DNA of 64,000 bases, taken from Bifidobacterium bifidum ATCC 29521 = JCM 1255 = DSM 20456. Lineage in GTDB: Bacteria; Actinomycetota; Actinomycetes; Actinomycetales; Bifidobacteriaceae. The stretch is taken from positions 868,001 to 932,000 of the forward strand of contig NZ_AP012323.1 in NCBI RefSeq assembly GCF_001025135.1, given 5' to 3'. Shown here one piece after another: positions 1-7,251 of this stretch; the stretch's first letter is position 1, and each line of letters starts with the position of its first letter. Made by a program: the position numbers and the translations under genes. Below the pieces are notes generated by a model. It saw nothing but the letters and a program-made list of their open reading frames with translations, was not told the origin of the DNA and did no database searches.

Positions 1-80
1 TTACGCCCGCCGGCGGGCTGAGCTGTGGAGCAAATAGCAGGGCTGTTCGTGGGCCAAGAGCGAGCAAGGTGGGTGCTGTC

Positions 81-130
81 TTGCCCTCGCTGGCGGCGGG
101 GCTGTCGGGCGCAGCGAGACTGGGGTGGTT
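81..130 (+). repeat. GC-rich interspersed repeat, copy 1
   Basis: About 50 bp with the pattern ccctcgctggcggcggggctgtc, a short variable stretch, then gactggggtggtt. The same pattern recurs near 4660, 10578, 25116, 36743 (reverse), 50840 and 62457. A related fragment (cgcccgccggcgggctgagc) starts the window at positions 4-23. The rest of 1-150 shows no gene. Confidence 0.75.
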
Positions 131-150
131 TCACGCAGCCTAGGGCATAC

Positions 151-182
151 AAAAAACGGCGCTCCCACTATCGGGAGCGCCG
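151..182 (-). terminator. Rho-independent terminator of the DUF3043 gene
   Basis: Read on the minus strand, a perfect 9-bp stem (ggcgctccc / gggagcgcc) with a 6-nt loop is followed by gttttttg. It lies 24 bp past the stop codon of the minus-strand gene that ends at 206. Confidence 0.9.
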
Positions 183-205
183 TCAGGAAAGCAGCAGGGC
201 GGCTG

Positions 206-808
206 TCACTTCGGCCAGTTGCCGCGCTTGGGGCTGCGCGGTTTGGGCAGACGCCAGCGGCGCACCTGAATCGCGCGGCTCCAGGCATACGATGCGGAGC
301 GCGAGCCCTTGGCAACGGATGCCTCACCATACTTCTCGATGAGCTTCTTCTTCAGCTTGCGCCACATGACAGCCACGTCGATGATCACGGCAATCAGGTA
401 CACGTACAGCAGAATCATCATCGGGACCGACAGCTGCGGCGCGATGGTGGTGACGAGAATCGAGCCGAGCAGCATGACGAACGCAACCGGGATGAAGAAC
501 TCGCCGAGGTTGCGGCGCGCGTCGACGTAGTCGCGGATGTACACGCGCCACGGCAACCGTTCGGCCTTCGGCATGCGGTTGATGTCGCCGGTGCGCATCG
601 CCTCATACTCTTCGTCCTCGCGCTTGCGGATCCGCTCCTTCGCGGCCTTGGCGCTGGCCTTGCGGTCCGGCGGCACCAGAGGACGCAGGTTACGCGCCTG
701 CGCCTGCTTCATCTTGGGGGTCGGACGGCCTTTCCCGACGGTCTTGGCGGGCGATTCCTCTTCGACCGGCTCCTGGGCCTTGTCCTTCTTGAAAGGGTTC
801 CATGTCAT
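206..808 (-). CDS. DUF3043 family membrane protein
   Basis: A 200-residue protein with a long, charged, Lys/Arg-rich N-terminal half. Two hydrophobic helices follow at about residues 105-125 (FFIPVAFVMLLGSILVTTIA) and 131-148, then a basic C-terminus. This layout matches the actinobacterial DUF3043 family, whose function is not known to me. The first Met (MTWNPFKKDK) is the natural start. The gene is divergent from the M20 dipeptidase and ends at a clear terminator, so it is probably monocistronic. Family assignment is fairly sure; no role can be read from the sequence beyond an inner-membrane location with a large cytoplasmic part. Confidence 0.8.
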   Translation of the reverse strand: MTWNPFKKDKAQEPVEEESPAKTVGKGRPTPKMKQAQARNLRPLVPPDRKASAKAAKERIRKREDEEYEAMRTGDINRMPKAERLPWRVYIRDYVDARRNLGEFFIPVAFVMLLGSILVTTIAPQLSVPMMILLYVYLIAVIIDVAVMWRKLKKKLIEKYGEASVAKGSRSASYAWSRAIQVRRWRLPKPRSPKRGNWPK

Positions 809-950
809 AATCCGTCAGAATACGGCCACGCCTCGACGCTGGAAAGCCGGGCGAACCGGTTACAATGGCAGCTGATATGACCATCTGTTCCAGGCCGGCC
901 GGTTCGTGCCGGCGGGATGGATGATGACGAACGCAACAGTAAGGAGCATC

Positions 951-2318
951 ATGACCGCAGTGTTTTCCGACGAGCTGCGCGCGCGGGTCGAAGCCGATTT
1001 CGGCCGCGTCGTCGATCTGCTGGGCCGTAAGGTCGCGCTGAAGTCGATTTCCGCCGAGGGCATCACCGCCGAGCATATGAAGCGGTCCGCCGAATTCGTA
1101 GCGGACGAGCTGCGCCAGGTCGGCATCGACGCGAAGGTCGTCCAATCGCGCAACCCGGATGGCACGCCCGGTGCATGGGAGGTCATCGGCTCGAAGATCG
1201 TCGACCCGCAGGCCCCCACCGTGCTGCTGTACGCGCACCACGACGTGCAGCCTGTGCCGGATCCGTCCGCATGGGACACTGACCCGTTCGTCGCCACCGA
1301 GGTCGGCACGCGCCTGTACGGCCGCGGCTCGGCGGATGACGGCGGCGGCATAGCGATTCACTCGGGCGCGATGAAGGCGCTCGGCGACGATCTCAAGGTC
1401 AACATCAAGGTGTTCGTCGAGGGCGAGGAGGAGATGGGCTCGCCGAGCTTCATCCCGTTCATCGAGGATCATCGCGACGAGTTCGCGTCCGACGTGATCG
1501 TCGTGGCCGACTCGGGCAACTGGTCCGCCGAGATTCCGTCGCTGACCACGTCGCTGCGCGGCAACACCTGTGTGGACGTGAACGTCAAGGTGCTGCACCA
1601 TCCGGTGCACTCCGGCCAGTACGGCGGCCCCATCCTCGATGCGAACACGCTCGCCGTGATGCTCATCGCCTCGATGTACGACGCCAACGGCGACCTTGCT
1701 GTGCCGGGCGTGGCCGCGCAGGAGCCGGTCGGTGGCCTGCAGCGCGACCTTGACGAGGCCACCGTGCGCGAGGACGCCGGCATCGTCGACTCCTATCGTC
1801 TCGCCGGCACCGGTTCGCTCGCTTCCAGGCTGTGGACCAAGCCGAGCGTGACCGTGATCGGCTTCGACGCGCATCCGGTCGAGGGCTCATTCAACGTGGT
1901 CAGCCCCGAGACCACGTTCCGCCTGTCCCTGCGCACCGCGCCGAGCCAGCACCCGCAGGAGGCGCAGGACGCGCTTGCCGCGTTCCTGCAGGCACACGCC
2001 CCGTTCGGCGCCGAGGTGAAGGTCACCAAGTTGGAGAACGGCATGGGCTGGGCGATGGACCCGAACGCGGTCGCCACCAAGGATGCACTCGCGGCCATGG
2101 AGGAGGCGTTCGGCGTGGCGCCGATCAACAAGGGCGAGGGTGGCTCGATCCCGTTCATCCCTGAGCTGCAGCGCATCTTCCCATCCGCGCAGGTGCTCGT
2201 CACCGGCCCGGAGGATCCGAAGGCCAACGCACACAGCCCCAACGAGTCGATCTCGCTGCCCGGCTTGAAGAACAACATCCTCGCGGAGGCCCTGCTGCTC
2301 GCCAAGCTCGGCGAGTAA
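951..2318 (+). CDS. M20 family dipeptidase
   Basis: A zinc-dependent metallopeptidase of the M20 family, 455 aa, expected to cleave dipeptides in the cytoplasm. Visible metal and catalytic motifs in order: HHDVQP (first His ligand and neighbouring Asp), GRGSADDGG (bridging Asp), EGEEEMGSPS (catalytic Glu pair), DSGNWS, and near the end a GGSIPF substrate loop and AHSPNE (last His ligand). A dimerisation (lid) domain fills about residues 200-320. The start at 951 is chosen over the upstream in-frame GTG at 906 because aaggag lies 7 bases before it. It is divergent from the DUF3043 gene. The exact substrate is unknown. Confidence 0.92.
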   Translation: MTAVFSDELRARVEADFGRVVDLLGRKVALKSISAEGITAEHMKRSAEFVADELRQVGIDAKVVQSRNPDGTPGAWEVIGSKIVDPQAPTVLLYAHHDVQPVPDPSAWDTDPFVATEVGTRLYGRGSADDGGGIAIHSGAMKALGDDLKVNIKVFVEGEEEMGSPSFIPFIEDHRDEFASDVIVVADSGNWSAEIPSLTTSLRGNTCVDVNVKVLHHPVHSGQYGGPILDANTLAVMLIASMYDANGDLAVPGVAAQEPVGGLQRDLDEATVREDAGIVDSYRLAGTGSLASRLWTKPSVTVIGFDAHPVEGSFNVVSPETTFRLSLRTAPSQHPQEAQDALAAFLQAHAPFGAEVKVTKLENGMGWAMDPNAVATKDALAAMEEAFGVAPINKGEGGSIPFIPELQRIFPSAQVLVTGPEDPKANAHSPNESISLPGLKNNILAEALLLAKLGE

Positions 2319-2355
2319 GGCCGGCAACTGCCCCCGTTTCCCCGGGAACAGGTTG

Positions 2356-2384
2356 GGTGGCATACCCGAAACGGGTATGCCACC
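2356..2384. terminator. Perfect hairpin after the dipeptidase gene
   Basis: A 13-bp perfect stem (ggtggcatacccg / cgggtatgccacc) with a 3-nt loop, 37 bp after the dipeptidase stop. There is no U-tract directly behind it. A second small hairpin with a T7 tract (ggcgttttttt) follows at about 2425-2437 and may do the actual terminating. Confidence 0.6.
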
Positions 2385-2486
2385 GGTGTGCTGCGACGAT
2401 GCGGTGCCCTCCGTTCCGGTAGCCGGCGGCGTTTTTTTCGGTTGCCCGCCGTGGCTCTTTTGGTGGTGCGGTGAACAATAGAGGGA

Positions 2487-2789
2487 ATGAACACATACTC
2501 CGAACCGGATCATTTGACCGGCTATTGCGCCGATGCCAGAGTCGCCATCGTCGACAATGACGAGCGCGCCTTGGAGTCTGTAGTCTCGCTGTTTGCTGAT
2601 CGCCTAACTCAAATCGATGTTATCTGGTCGACGACTGAGGGGTTGAGAGCAATCAAATCATGCAAGGAGCATGAGCTCAAGCCGGATCTGCTGCTTCTTG
2701 ATATGTCATCGGAAGGCATCCAGGGGCCTTCGGTATGTCGTGGCATCCGTAGATTCGATGGGAGGGCCTGCTATGAATGGACTTCATAG
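2487..2789 (+). pseudogene. Truncated response-regulator receiver domain
   Basis: The reading frame encodes the first 90 or so residues of a receiver domain. It has the acidic pair in VAIVDNDERA, the phospho-acceptor Asp in LLLLDMSSEG, and the VCRGIRR segment. It then runs into unrelated residues and stops. The rest of the receiver (the Thr and Lys positions) and any DNA-binding output domain are missing, and I see no downstream frame that restores them. The stretch is more AT-rich than its neighbours. Regulators of this kind often sit beside adaptor/ATPase/permease ABC systems like the one that follows, so this is probably the remnant of a lost two-component system. Confidence 0.65.
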
Positions 2790-2836
2790 CATCATATGAT
2801 GGGTGAACGGGATCATCGAACCAAAGGCGGTCGAGG

Positions 2837-3937
2837 ATGAAAAAACGGTGTAATCGCGGCAAAAACGGCAAAACAGTCGGCAATGGCAGCATCTCCAAGA
2901 CCCGCAATAGCGGACGTATATCTGTGATATGGCTGCTGCTGGCCGTGGTGGTCGCGGTGTCGCTGACGGTCGGGGCATGCGCTTTGTGGCTGCCCGACCG
3001 GGCACCCGCACTGCTCGGCTCCGCCAAGGAGATCACGAGCGCGCCGGCCGGAGTGCAGGAGTACACGGGAGCCACCCAGGTTACCATGATTCCCACGGTC
3101 TCTCAGACGCGCGAACTGGTCGGCAACGCCTCCGGCACAGTGACGGAGGACATATCATCGCAGGGATTGACCTCTGGCAAGACCGCGATGAAGGTCAACG
3201 GAGTCTCGGTGGTGGCGCTGGCGACAGCCACGCCGATGTACCGCGACCTCGCCACCGGGGACAAAGGCGACGACGTGCTCGCACTCAACAACGAACTCGC
3301 ACGCCTCGGACTGCCGGCCTCGGCGAAATCCACCACATATACATGGAACACGTCTCAAGGAGTGAAGCAGCTCATGAGCGCCGCCGGCGACACGTCGGAC
3401 GGTTCATTGCCGCTGACCGACGTGCTGTGGATACCTGCCGCGAGCGTGCGGGTCAACGAATGGGCCGGCACTGTCGGGGCGACCGTGGCCGGGGGAAGCG
3501 TCGTTGGGAAGGTGCCCGGCAGTGTCACGAAATTCTCCATCCAGAACGGGCAGCCGTCGGAACTCGACCGGACGGTCACCCTGATCGGGCAGACCGCCAC
3601 GCTGAAAGCCGGCACCACCGAAGTGGATGACGCCGAGTTCTGCGCCAAAGTCGCCGCCACACAGGAATTCCAGTCACTCACCAGCGACATGCTCGCCACA
3701 GGTCTGGAAGCCAGCGTGCAGCTTGTGAATCCGGTGCAGGCGCTGCGCGTGCCGGCCGCGTCGGTGATCGGCGTCAACGGCAGCAAGGGGTGCATCGTCT
3801 CGGGTGGCAGGACCATCAAGGTGTCAATTGTCGGATCCGAGCTCGGGGCGAGTCTCGTCGAGCCCCAAGGCGCCGATGCCGCGGCTATCACCTCGGTTGA
3901 GATAGGCAGTGGTTTGACCGGCGAAAGCTGCCGATGA
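2837..3937 (+). CDS. Membrane-anchored adaptor protein of an ABC export system (PG-binding-like domain)
   Basis: 366 aa. A basic N-terminus is followed by one membrane helix at about residues 29-52; the rest is extracytoplasmic. Around residues 135-175 the pattern DLATGDKGDDVLALNNELARLG followed by a helix resembles a peptidoglycan-binding type 1 repeat. The later part has the beta-rich look of MacA/HlyD-type adaptors (segments VGKVPGSV and LRVPAASVIGVNG). It overlaps the next gene by 4 bp (ATGA), as expected for a translationally coupled operon with the ATPase and permease. The transported compound is unknown; antimicrobial or peptide efflux is possible. No Cys lipobox is seen. Confidence 0.7.
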   Translation: MKKRCNRGKNGKTVGNGSISKTRNSGRISVIWLLLAVVVAVSLTVGACALWLPDRAPALLGSAKEITSAPAGVQEYTGATQVTMIPTVSQTRELVGNASGTVTEDISSQGLTSGKTAMKVNGVSVVALATATPMYRDLATGDKGDDVLALNNELARLGLPASAKSTTYTWNTSQGVKQLMSAAGDTSDGSLPLTDVLWIPAASVRVNEWAGTVGATVAGGSVVGKVPGSVTKFSIQNGQPSELDRTVTLIGQTATLKAGTTEVDDAEFCAKVAATQEFQSLTSDMLATGLEASVQLVNPVQALRVPAASVIGVNGSKGCIVSGGRTIKVSIVGSELGASLVEPQGADAAAITSVEIGSGLTGESCR

Positions 3938-4755
3938 TGACGGGGGAAGATGTATACGCCGGTGCCGGAGTCGGTGCCGCGCCGCAGCCGGAGCGATCGG
4001 TGAGCGTACATGATTTGGCGCATAGGTTCCCCGGAACGGACGTGTTGTTCGAACATCTGGATTTCACAGCGATACCCGGCCAGACCGTGGCGATATGCGG
4101 GCCATCCGGATGCGGCAAGTCGACGCTGCTGTCGATTCTTGCCGGATGGGAGAAGCCGTACCATGGCACGGTGGAACGCAAGAACGTGGAACGTGTAGGC
4201 TGGGTGTTTCAGAACCCGTACGGCGTGCCCGGGCGAACGGCTCTGGACCATGTCGTGTTCCCGCTGCTGGCCAAGGGGCTGCGCCGGCGCGAAGCGGAGC
4301 CGCAGGCGTTGGAGGCCATGGGGCTGTTCGACTTGGAGTATGCGGCCGACCGGCGGTTCAGCGAACTGTCGGGCGGCGAGGCGCAGCGGCTCATGCTGGC
4401 CCGTGCAGTATGCTCCAGACCTGACATGCTGCTCGTGGACGAGCCGACTGCACAATTGGATACGCGCACCGCGCACTCGGTGAGCCACGTGCTCGGGAAC
4501 CTGGCCGGACAGGGCATGATCGTGCTGGTCGCCACCCATGACCCGGACACGCGCGACGCCTGCGGTCGCGTCATCGACCTGGCCGACTACGCCCCCGGCG
4601 ATAACGAGGACTCCAGTTTTGCCCCCGCTGGCGGAAACGAACCCGCTGAGCCTACCGATTCCGCCCCCGCTGGCGGGGGCTCCCGCGAAGCGGGTGGGGG
4701 TGGTCCCACCGACTCAACTGACATCGCCGAAAATGGATCGGAGGTGCGCTCATGA
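3934..4755 (+). CDS. ABC transporter ATP-binding protein (MacB/LolD type)
   Basis: 273 aa cytoplasmic ATPase. It has Walker A GPSGCGKST (about residue 54), the Q-loop VFQNPYG, the signature LSGGEAQR, Walker B MLLVDEP and the switch His in VATHDP. It lies between an adaptor gene and an FtsX-like permease gene, with ATGA overlaps on both sides, so the three form one exporter. Oddity: after the ATPase domain ends (about residue 215), the tail is low-complexity and Pro/Gly/Ala-rich. The tail DNA at 4660-4705 is an in-frame copy of the interspersed repeat found elsewhere between genes, with a second partial copy at 4620-4634. Confidence 0.9.
   Translation: MMTGEDVYAGAGVGAAPQPERSVSVHDLAHRFPGTDVLFEHLDFTAIPGQTVAICGPSGCGKSTLLSILAGWEKPYHGTVERKNVERVGWVFQNPYGVPGRTALDHVVFPLLAKGLRRREAEPQALEAMGLFDLEYAADRRFSELSGGEAQRLMLARAVCSRPDMLLVDEPTAQLDTRTAHSVSHVLGNLAGQGMIVLVATHDPDTRDACGRVIDLADYAPGDNEDSSFAPAGGNEPAEPTDSAPAGGGSREAGGGGPTDSTDIAENGSEVRS
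4660..4705 (+). repeat. GC-rich interspersed repeat inside the ATPase coding sequence
   Basis: The sequence ccgcccccgctggcgggggc continues with a short palindrome and gggtgggggtggtc. It is the same family as the copies at 81, 10578, 25116, 36743, 50840 and 62457, but lies in frame within the C-terminal tail of the ATPase and encodes a Pro-Ala-Gly-Gly-Gly stretch. Confidence 0.8.
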
Positions 4756-5834
4756 GACTGGGATCCATCATCTCGGAGACGCTGCGCAACATCGCCTCGG
4801 GCACCGCGCATGCTCTCGCCATGTTCCTCGCCGTGCTGTTCGCCGGCACCCTGCTCGGAGGATACGAGGCGATGTCGGTCATGAGGTTGGAAACCGAAGC
4901 CGCGGTGCGCATCCGCGCATTCGCCGACGTGAAAACCGTGGTCGGCGGCAATGTCGACGGACTCGCCTGCGACCGGCTCTCCGACCATGGCGACCCGTCG
5001 TTCATTTCCGGGGCGATGCGGTCCGGCCCGCAGGTCGTGCCGCTGGCAACGAATGGCATCGAACTGTCATCATATGAGGTGACCGCGGGCATGATACGGC
5101 TCATCACCGCCGAAGACCCGCAGGAGGTTCCGGACTCGTCCGGCGTGTGGGTGTCATCCGACGTCTCCCATGATTTCGGTCTCGTCAAAGGCAGCCGCAT
5201 GCAGACGAATCATGGCACGGTCACCGTGGCGGGCGTGTTCGATTGGCCGAATGACGGCAGGGACATGCGGTTCGCCTATGCGATGATCGCACCGGCGGCA
5301 TCGAGCGGCGGCGTGTTCCAGGAATGCTGGGCAAAGCAGTGGCCGCAAAGCGACCAGATGGACGAGCTGCTGTTGTCCACCGCCACGAAGAACCCGAAAT
5401 CGGAGATGCGTCCCGGTGTGACCGCTCTTAACAAGGGGTTCGATGCGCATTATGACGCGCAGAAGGGCTATCTGACCCGTGTGACCCGTTGGATGCCGTA
5501 TCTTGGACTGGCGGTCGGCCTGCTGCTAGGCGGGATTTCGGTACGCCGCCGCCGGCTCGAATATGCAGGCGCGTTGCACTCGGGCGAATCTAAGGGCGCG
5601 CAGCTGCTCGGTATCGAACTGGAATCACTGATCTGGGCAGGAGTCGGCACGCTCGCGACATGCGCGCTGCTCTCCGCGTACGCGCTGCGCATGTCGCAGT
5701 CCGACCCTCTTGCCGTGTTGCTGGCCGCCGTTCGTACGCCGCTCGTGTTGCTGGCCGGAGTGCTCGTCTCCTCGCTGTTGACGGGATCGGTGATCCGACA
5801 GACGCAGCTGTTCCGCTACTTCAAGAACCGGTAG
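4752..5834 (+). CDS. ABC transporter permease (FtsX/MacB-like)
   Basis: 360 aa membrane protein with the FtsX/MacB layout. One N-terminal helix at about residues 18-38 is followed by a large extracytoplasmic domain of about 200 residues, then three helices near the C-terminus (starting at YLGLAVGLLLGG, LIWAGVGTLATC and PLVLLAGVLVSSLL). It starts at the ATGA overlap with the ATPase gene, preceded by ggaggtg. It is the last gene of the adaptor-ATPase-permease operon and converges with the GH3 gene only 15 bp away, with no terminator visible between them. Confidence 0.85.
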   Translation: MRLGSIISETLRNIASGTAHALAMFLAVLFAGTLLGGYEAMSVMRLETEAAVRIRAFADVKTVVGGNVDGLACDRLSDHGDPSFISGAMRSGPQVVPLATNGIELSSYEVTAGMIRLITAEDPQEVPDSSGVWVSSDVSHDFGLVKGSRMQTNHGTVTVAGVFDWPNDGRDMRFAYAMIAPAASSGGVFQECWAKQWPQSDQMDELLLSTATKNPKSEMRPGVTALNKGFDAHYDAQKGYLTRVTRWMPYLGLAVGLLLGGISVRRRRLEYAGALHSGESKGAQLLGIELESLIWAGVGTLATCALLSAYALRMSQSDPLAVLLAAVRTPLVLLAGVLVSSLLTGSVIRQTQLFRYFKNR

Positions 5835-5848
5835 CGCCTAATCCCGTG

Positions 5849-7147
5849 TCACTTCGCCAGTCCCATCTGGTATTTCAGGGTCATCACGCGCGTCGCGGAG
5901 GCCGTCACCTTCTTCGCGAAGGCCGGGTCGGACTGCGCACGGGCGATGATACCGTCAAGAATCGGCGTCACATATGACGTATCGCCTATGCACGCCAAAT
6001 CGCCGCCGGCGTCCACCAGACGCACGCCCAGGTCCTTGGTCGCTATGCCGCTGACCGCCGCGGCCGAAAGGGAGTCTGAGATCACCACGCCGTCATAGCC
6101 GACGCTGCCGCGCAGCGTGCCGTCGATGATCTTGCTGGAGAACGCGGCGGGCGCCGACGAGTCGATGCGCTGGTAGGTCGCCAGCGACATCATCACCATA
6201 GCCGGCTTCGCCTGCTTGATCGTGGTGTTGAACGCGCCTATCTCCTCGTCATCAAGCGTGGTCGTGGTGTCGAGGATGCCTTCGGTCGTGAAATCGGTAT
6301 TGCCGGTCACCGCGCCCAAACCGGGGTAGTGCTTGACGGTCGCGCCGACGCCCGCGTCGCGCATGCCTTCGACGAACGCGATGCCGTGCTGCGCGTTTCC
6401 GTTGGAATCCAAACCGAAATCGCGGTTCAGCGCGCCAATCGGAGCGTTCGAGGAACGCTTGACCTGCACCGTCCCCAATACCGGGGCCAGGTCGACGTTG
6501 ATGCCGGCTTGCTTGAGCTGGCCGCCCCAGGTCTTTGCGGAGGAGCGCAGCGTGTCAGCGCTCATCTGGCCCTGCGCCACCGCGGACGGCATCGTGTCGA
6601 ATCCACTGCCCTTGAGATGCTGCACCTGGCCGCCTTCCTGATCGGTGGAGACGATCAGCTGGTTGCCGCTCGGAGCATAGCTTTGCAGCGCGTCAGCGGC
6701 GGTCTTGGCTGCGGCTGTGCCGTTGTTCCAGTTGCCGATGAGCACCACGGAACCGACATGGCGTGTGCTGATGAGGGCGCTGAGATCGGCCGGATTGCCG
6801 CCTGCGAACATCGGTGCCATGATGAGCTGCCCGGCCCGTTCATCGAGACTCATCGTGGCGATGGCGCGGCTCGCCTTGGCCGCGGGGGAGTCACCGGCTG
6901 CCTTCTGATGCTCCTGAGATTTCTGCGGTTTCGGTGTGGGGGCCTTGTCGCGGTTCAGCGTCGAAGAGGAGGACTGTGGCTGCGCGAGATGTTCGAGCGT
7001 GTCTTTTTGCTGGGGGCGCAGCATCCACCATGCCGTGCCTGCCGCCACAAGGGCCACCACGCAGAGCATGGCCGCGATGATGGTGGGGGCTGAACTGGGG
7101 CGCGGCCTCCTGCCGCCGTGTTTGATCTGCTGCATCCTCATATGCAC
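5849..7147 (-). CDS. Membrane-anchored glycoside hydrolase family 3 protein
   Basis: About 430 aa. A basic N-terminus and one membrane helix (about residues 22-44) are followed by a Ser/Pro/Gln linker and a GH3 TIM barrel. Diagnostic segments are MAPMFAGG, STDQEGGQVQ, KHYPGLG (about residue 270) and VVISDSLS, whose Asp is the expected nucleophile. The family includes beta-N-acetylhexosaminidases that act on peptidoglycan. Oddity: the loop after KHYPGLG reads NTDFTTEG, where NagZ-type enzymes have an Asp-Ser-His general acid, so the usual catalytic His is not obvious. ATG codons at 7141 or 7135 could replace the GTG at 7147 as the start. It is extracytoplasmic and converges with the ABC permease gene. 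Confidence 0.82.
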   Translation of the reverse strand: MHMRMQQIKHGGRRPRPSSAPTIIAAMLCVVALVAAGTAWWMLRPQQKDTLEHLAQPQSSSSTLNRDKAPTPKPQKSQEHQKAAGDSPAAKASRAIATMSLDERAGQLIMAPMFAGGNPADLSALISTRHVGSVVLIGNWNNGTAAAKTAADALQSYAPSGNQLIVSTDQEGGQVQHLKGSGFDTMPSAVAQGQMSADTLRSSAKTWGGQLKQAGINVDLAPVLGTVQVKRSSNAPIGALNRDFGLDSNGNAQHGIAFVEGMRDAGVGATVKHYPGLGAVTGNTDFTTEGILDTTTTLDDEEIGAFNTTIKQAKPAMVMMSLATYQRIDSSAPAAFSSKIIDGTLRGSVGYDGVVISDSLSAAAVSGIATKDLGVRLVDAGGDLACIGDTSYVTPILDGIIARAQSDPAFAKKVTASATRVMTLKYQMGLAK

Positions 7148-7251
7148 TAGCGTAGGCCATCATGTGTAGTGGTTGTGAAACGGTTGTACGACGGCTGTGT
7201 TCTCAGCTCAGAGCATGACCAGCTTTCCTAGCCTTTCGATAGGCTTGTATC

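Noticed and set aside
690..1874. 394-codon minus-strand frame, and similar ones opposite the TagF-like, eno, rpsA and UPF0182 genes
   Set aside because: All lie opposite well-supported genes, and their Arg/His/Val-rich composition reflects the complementary strand's codon bias.
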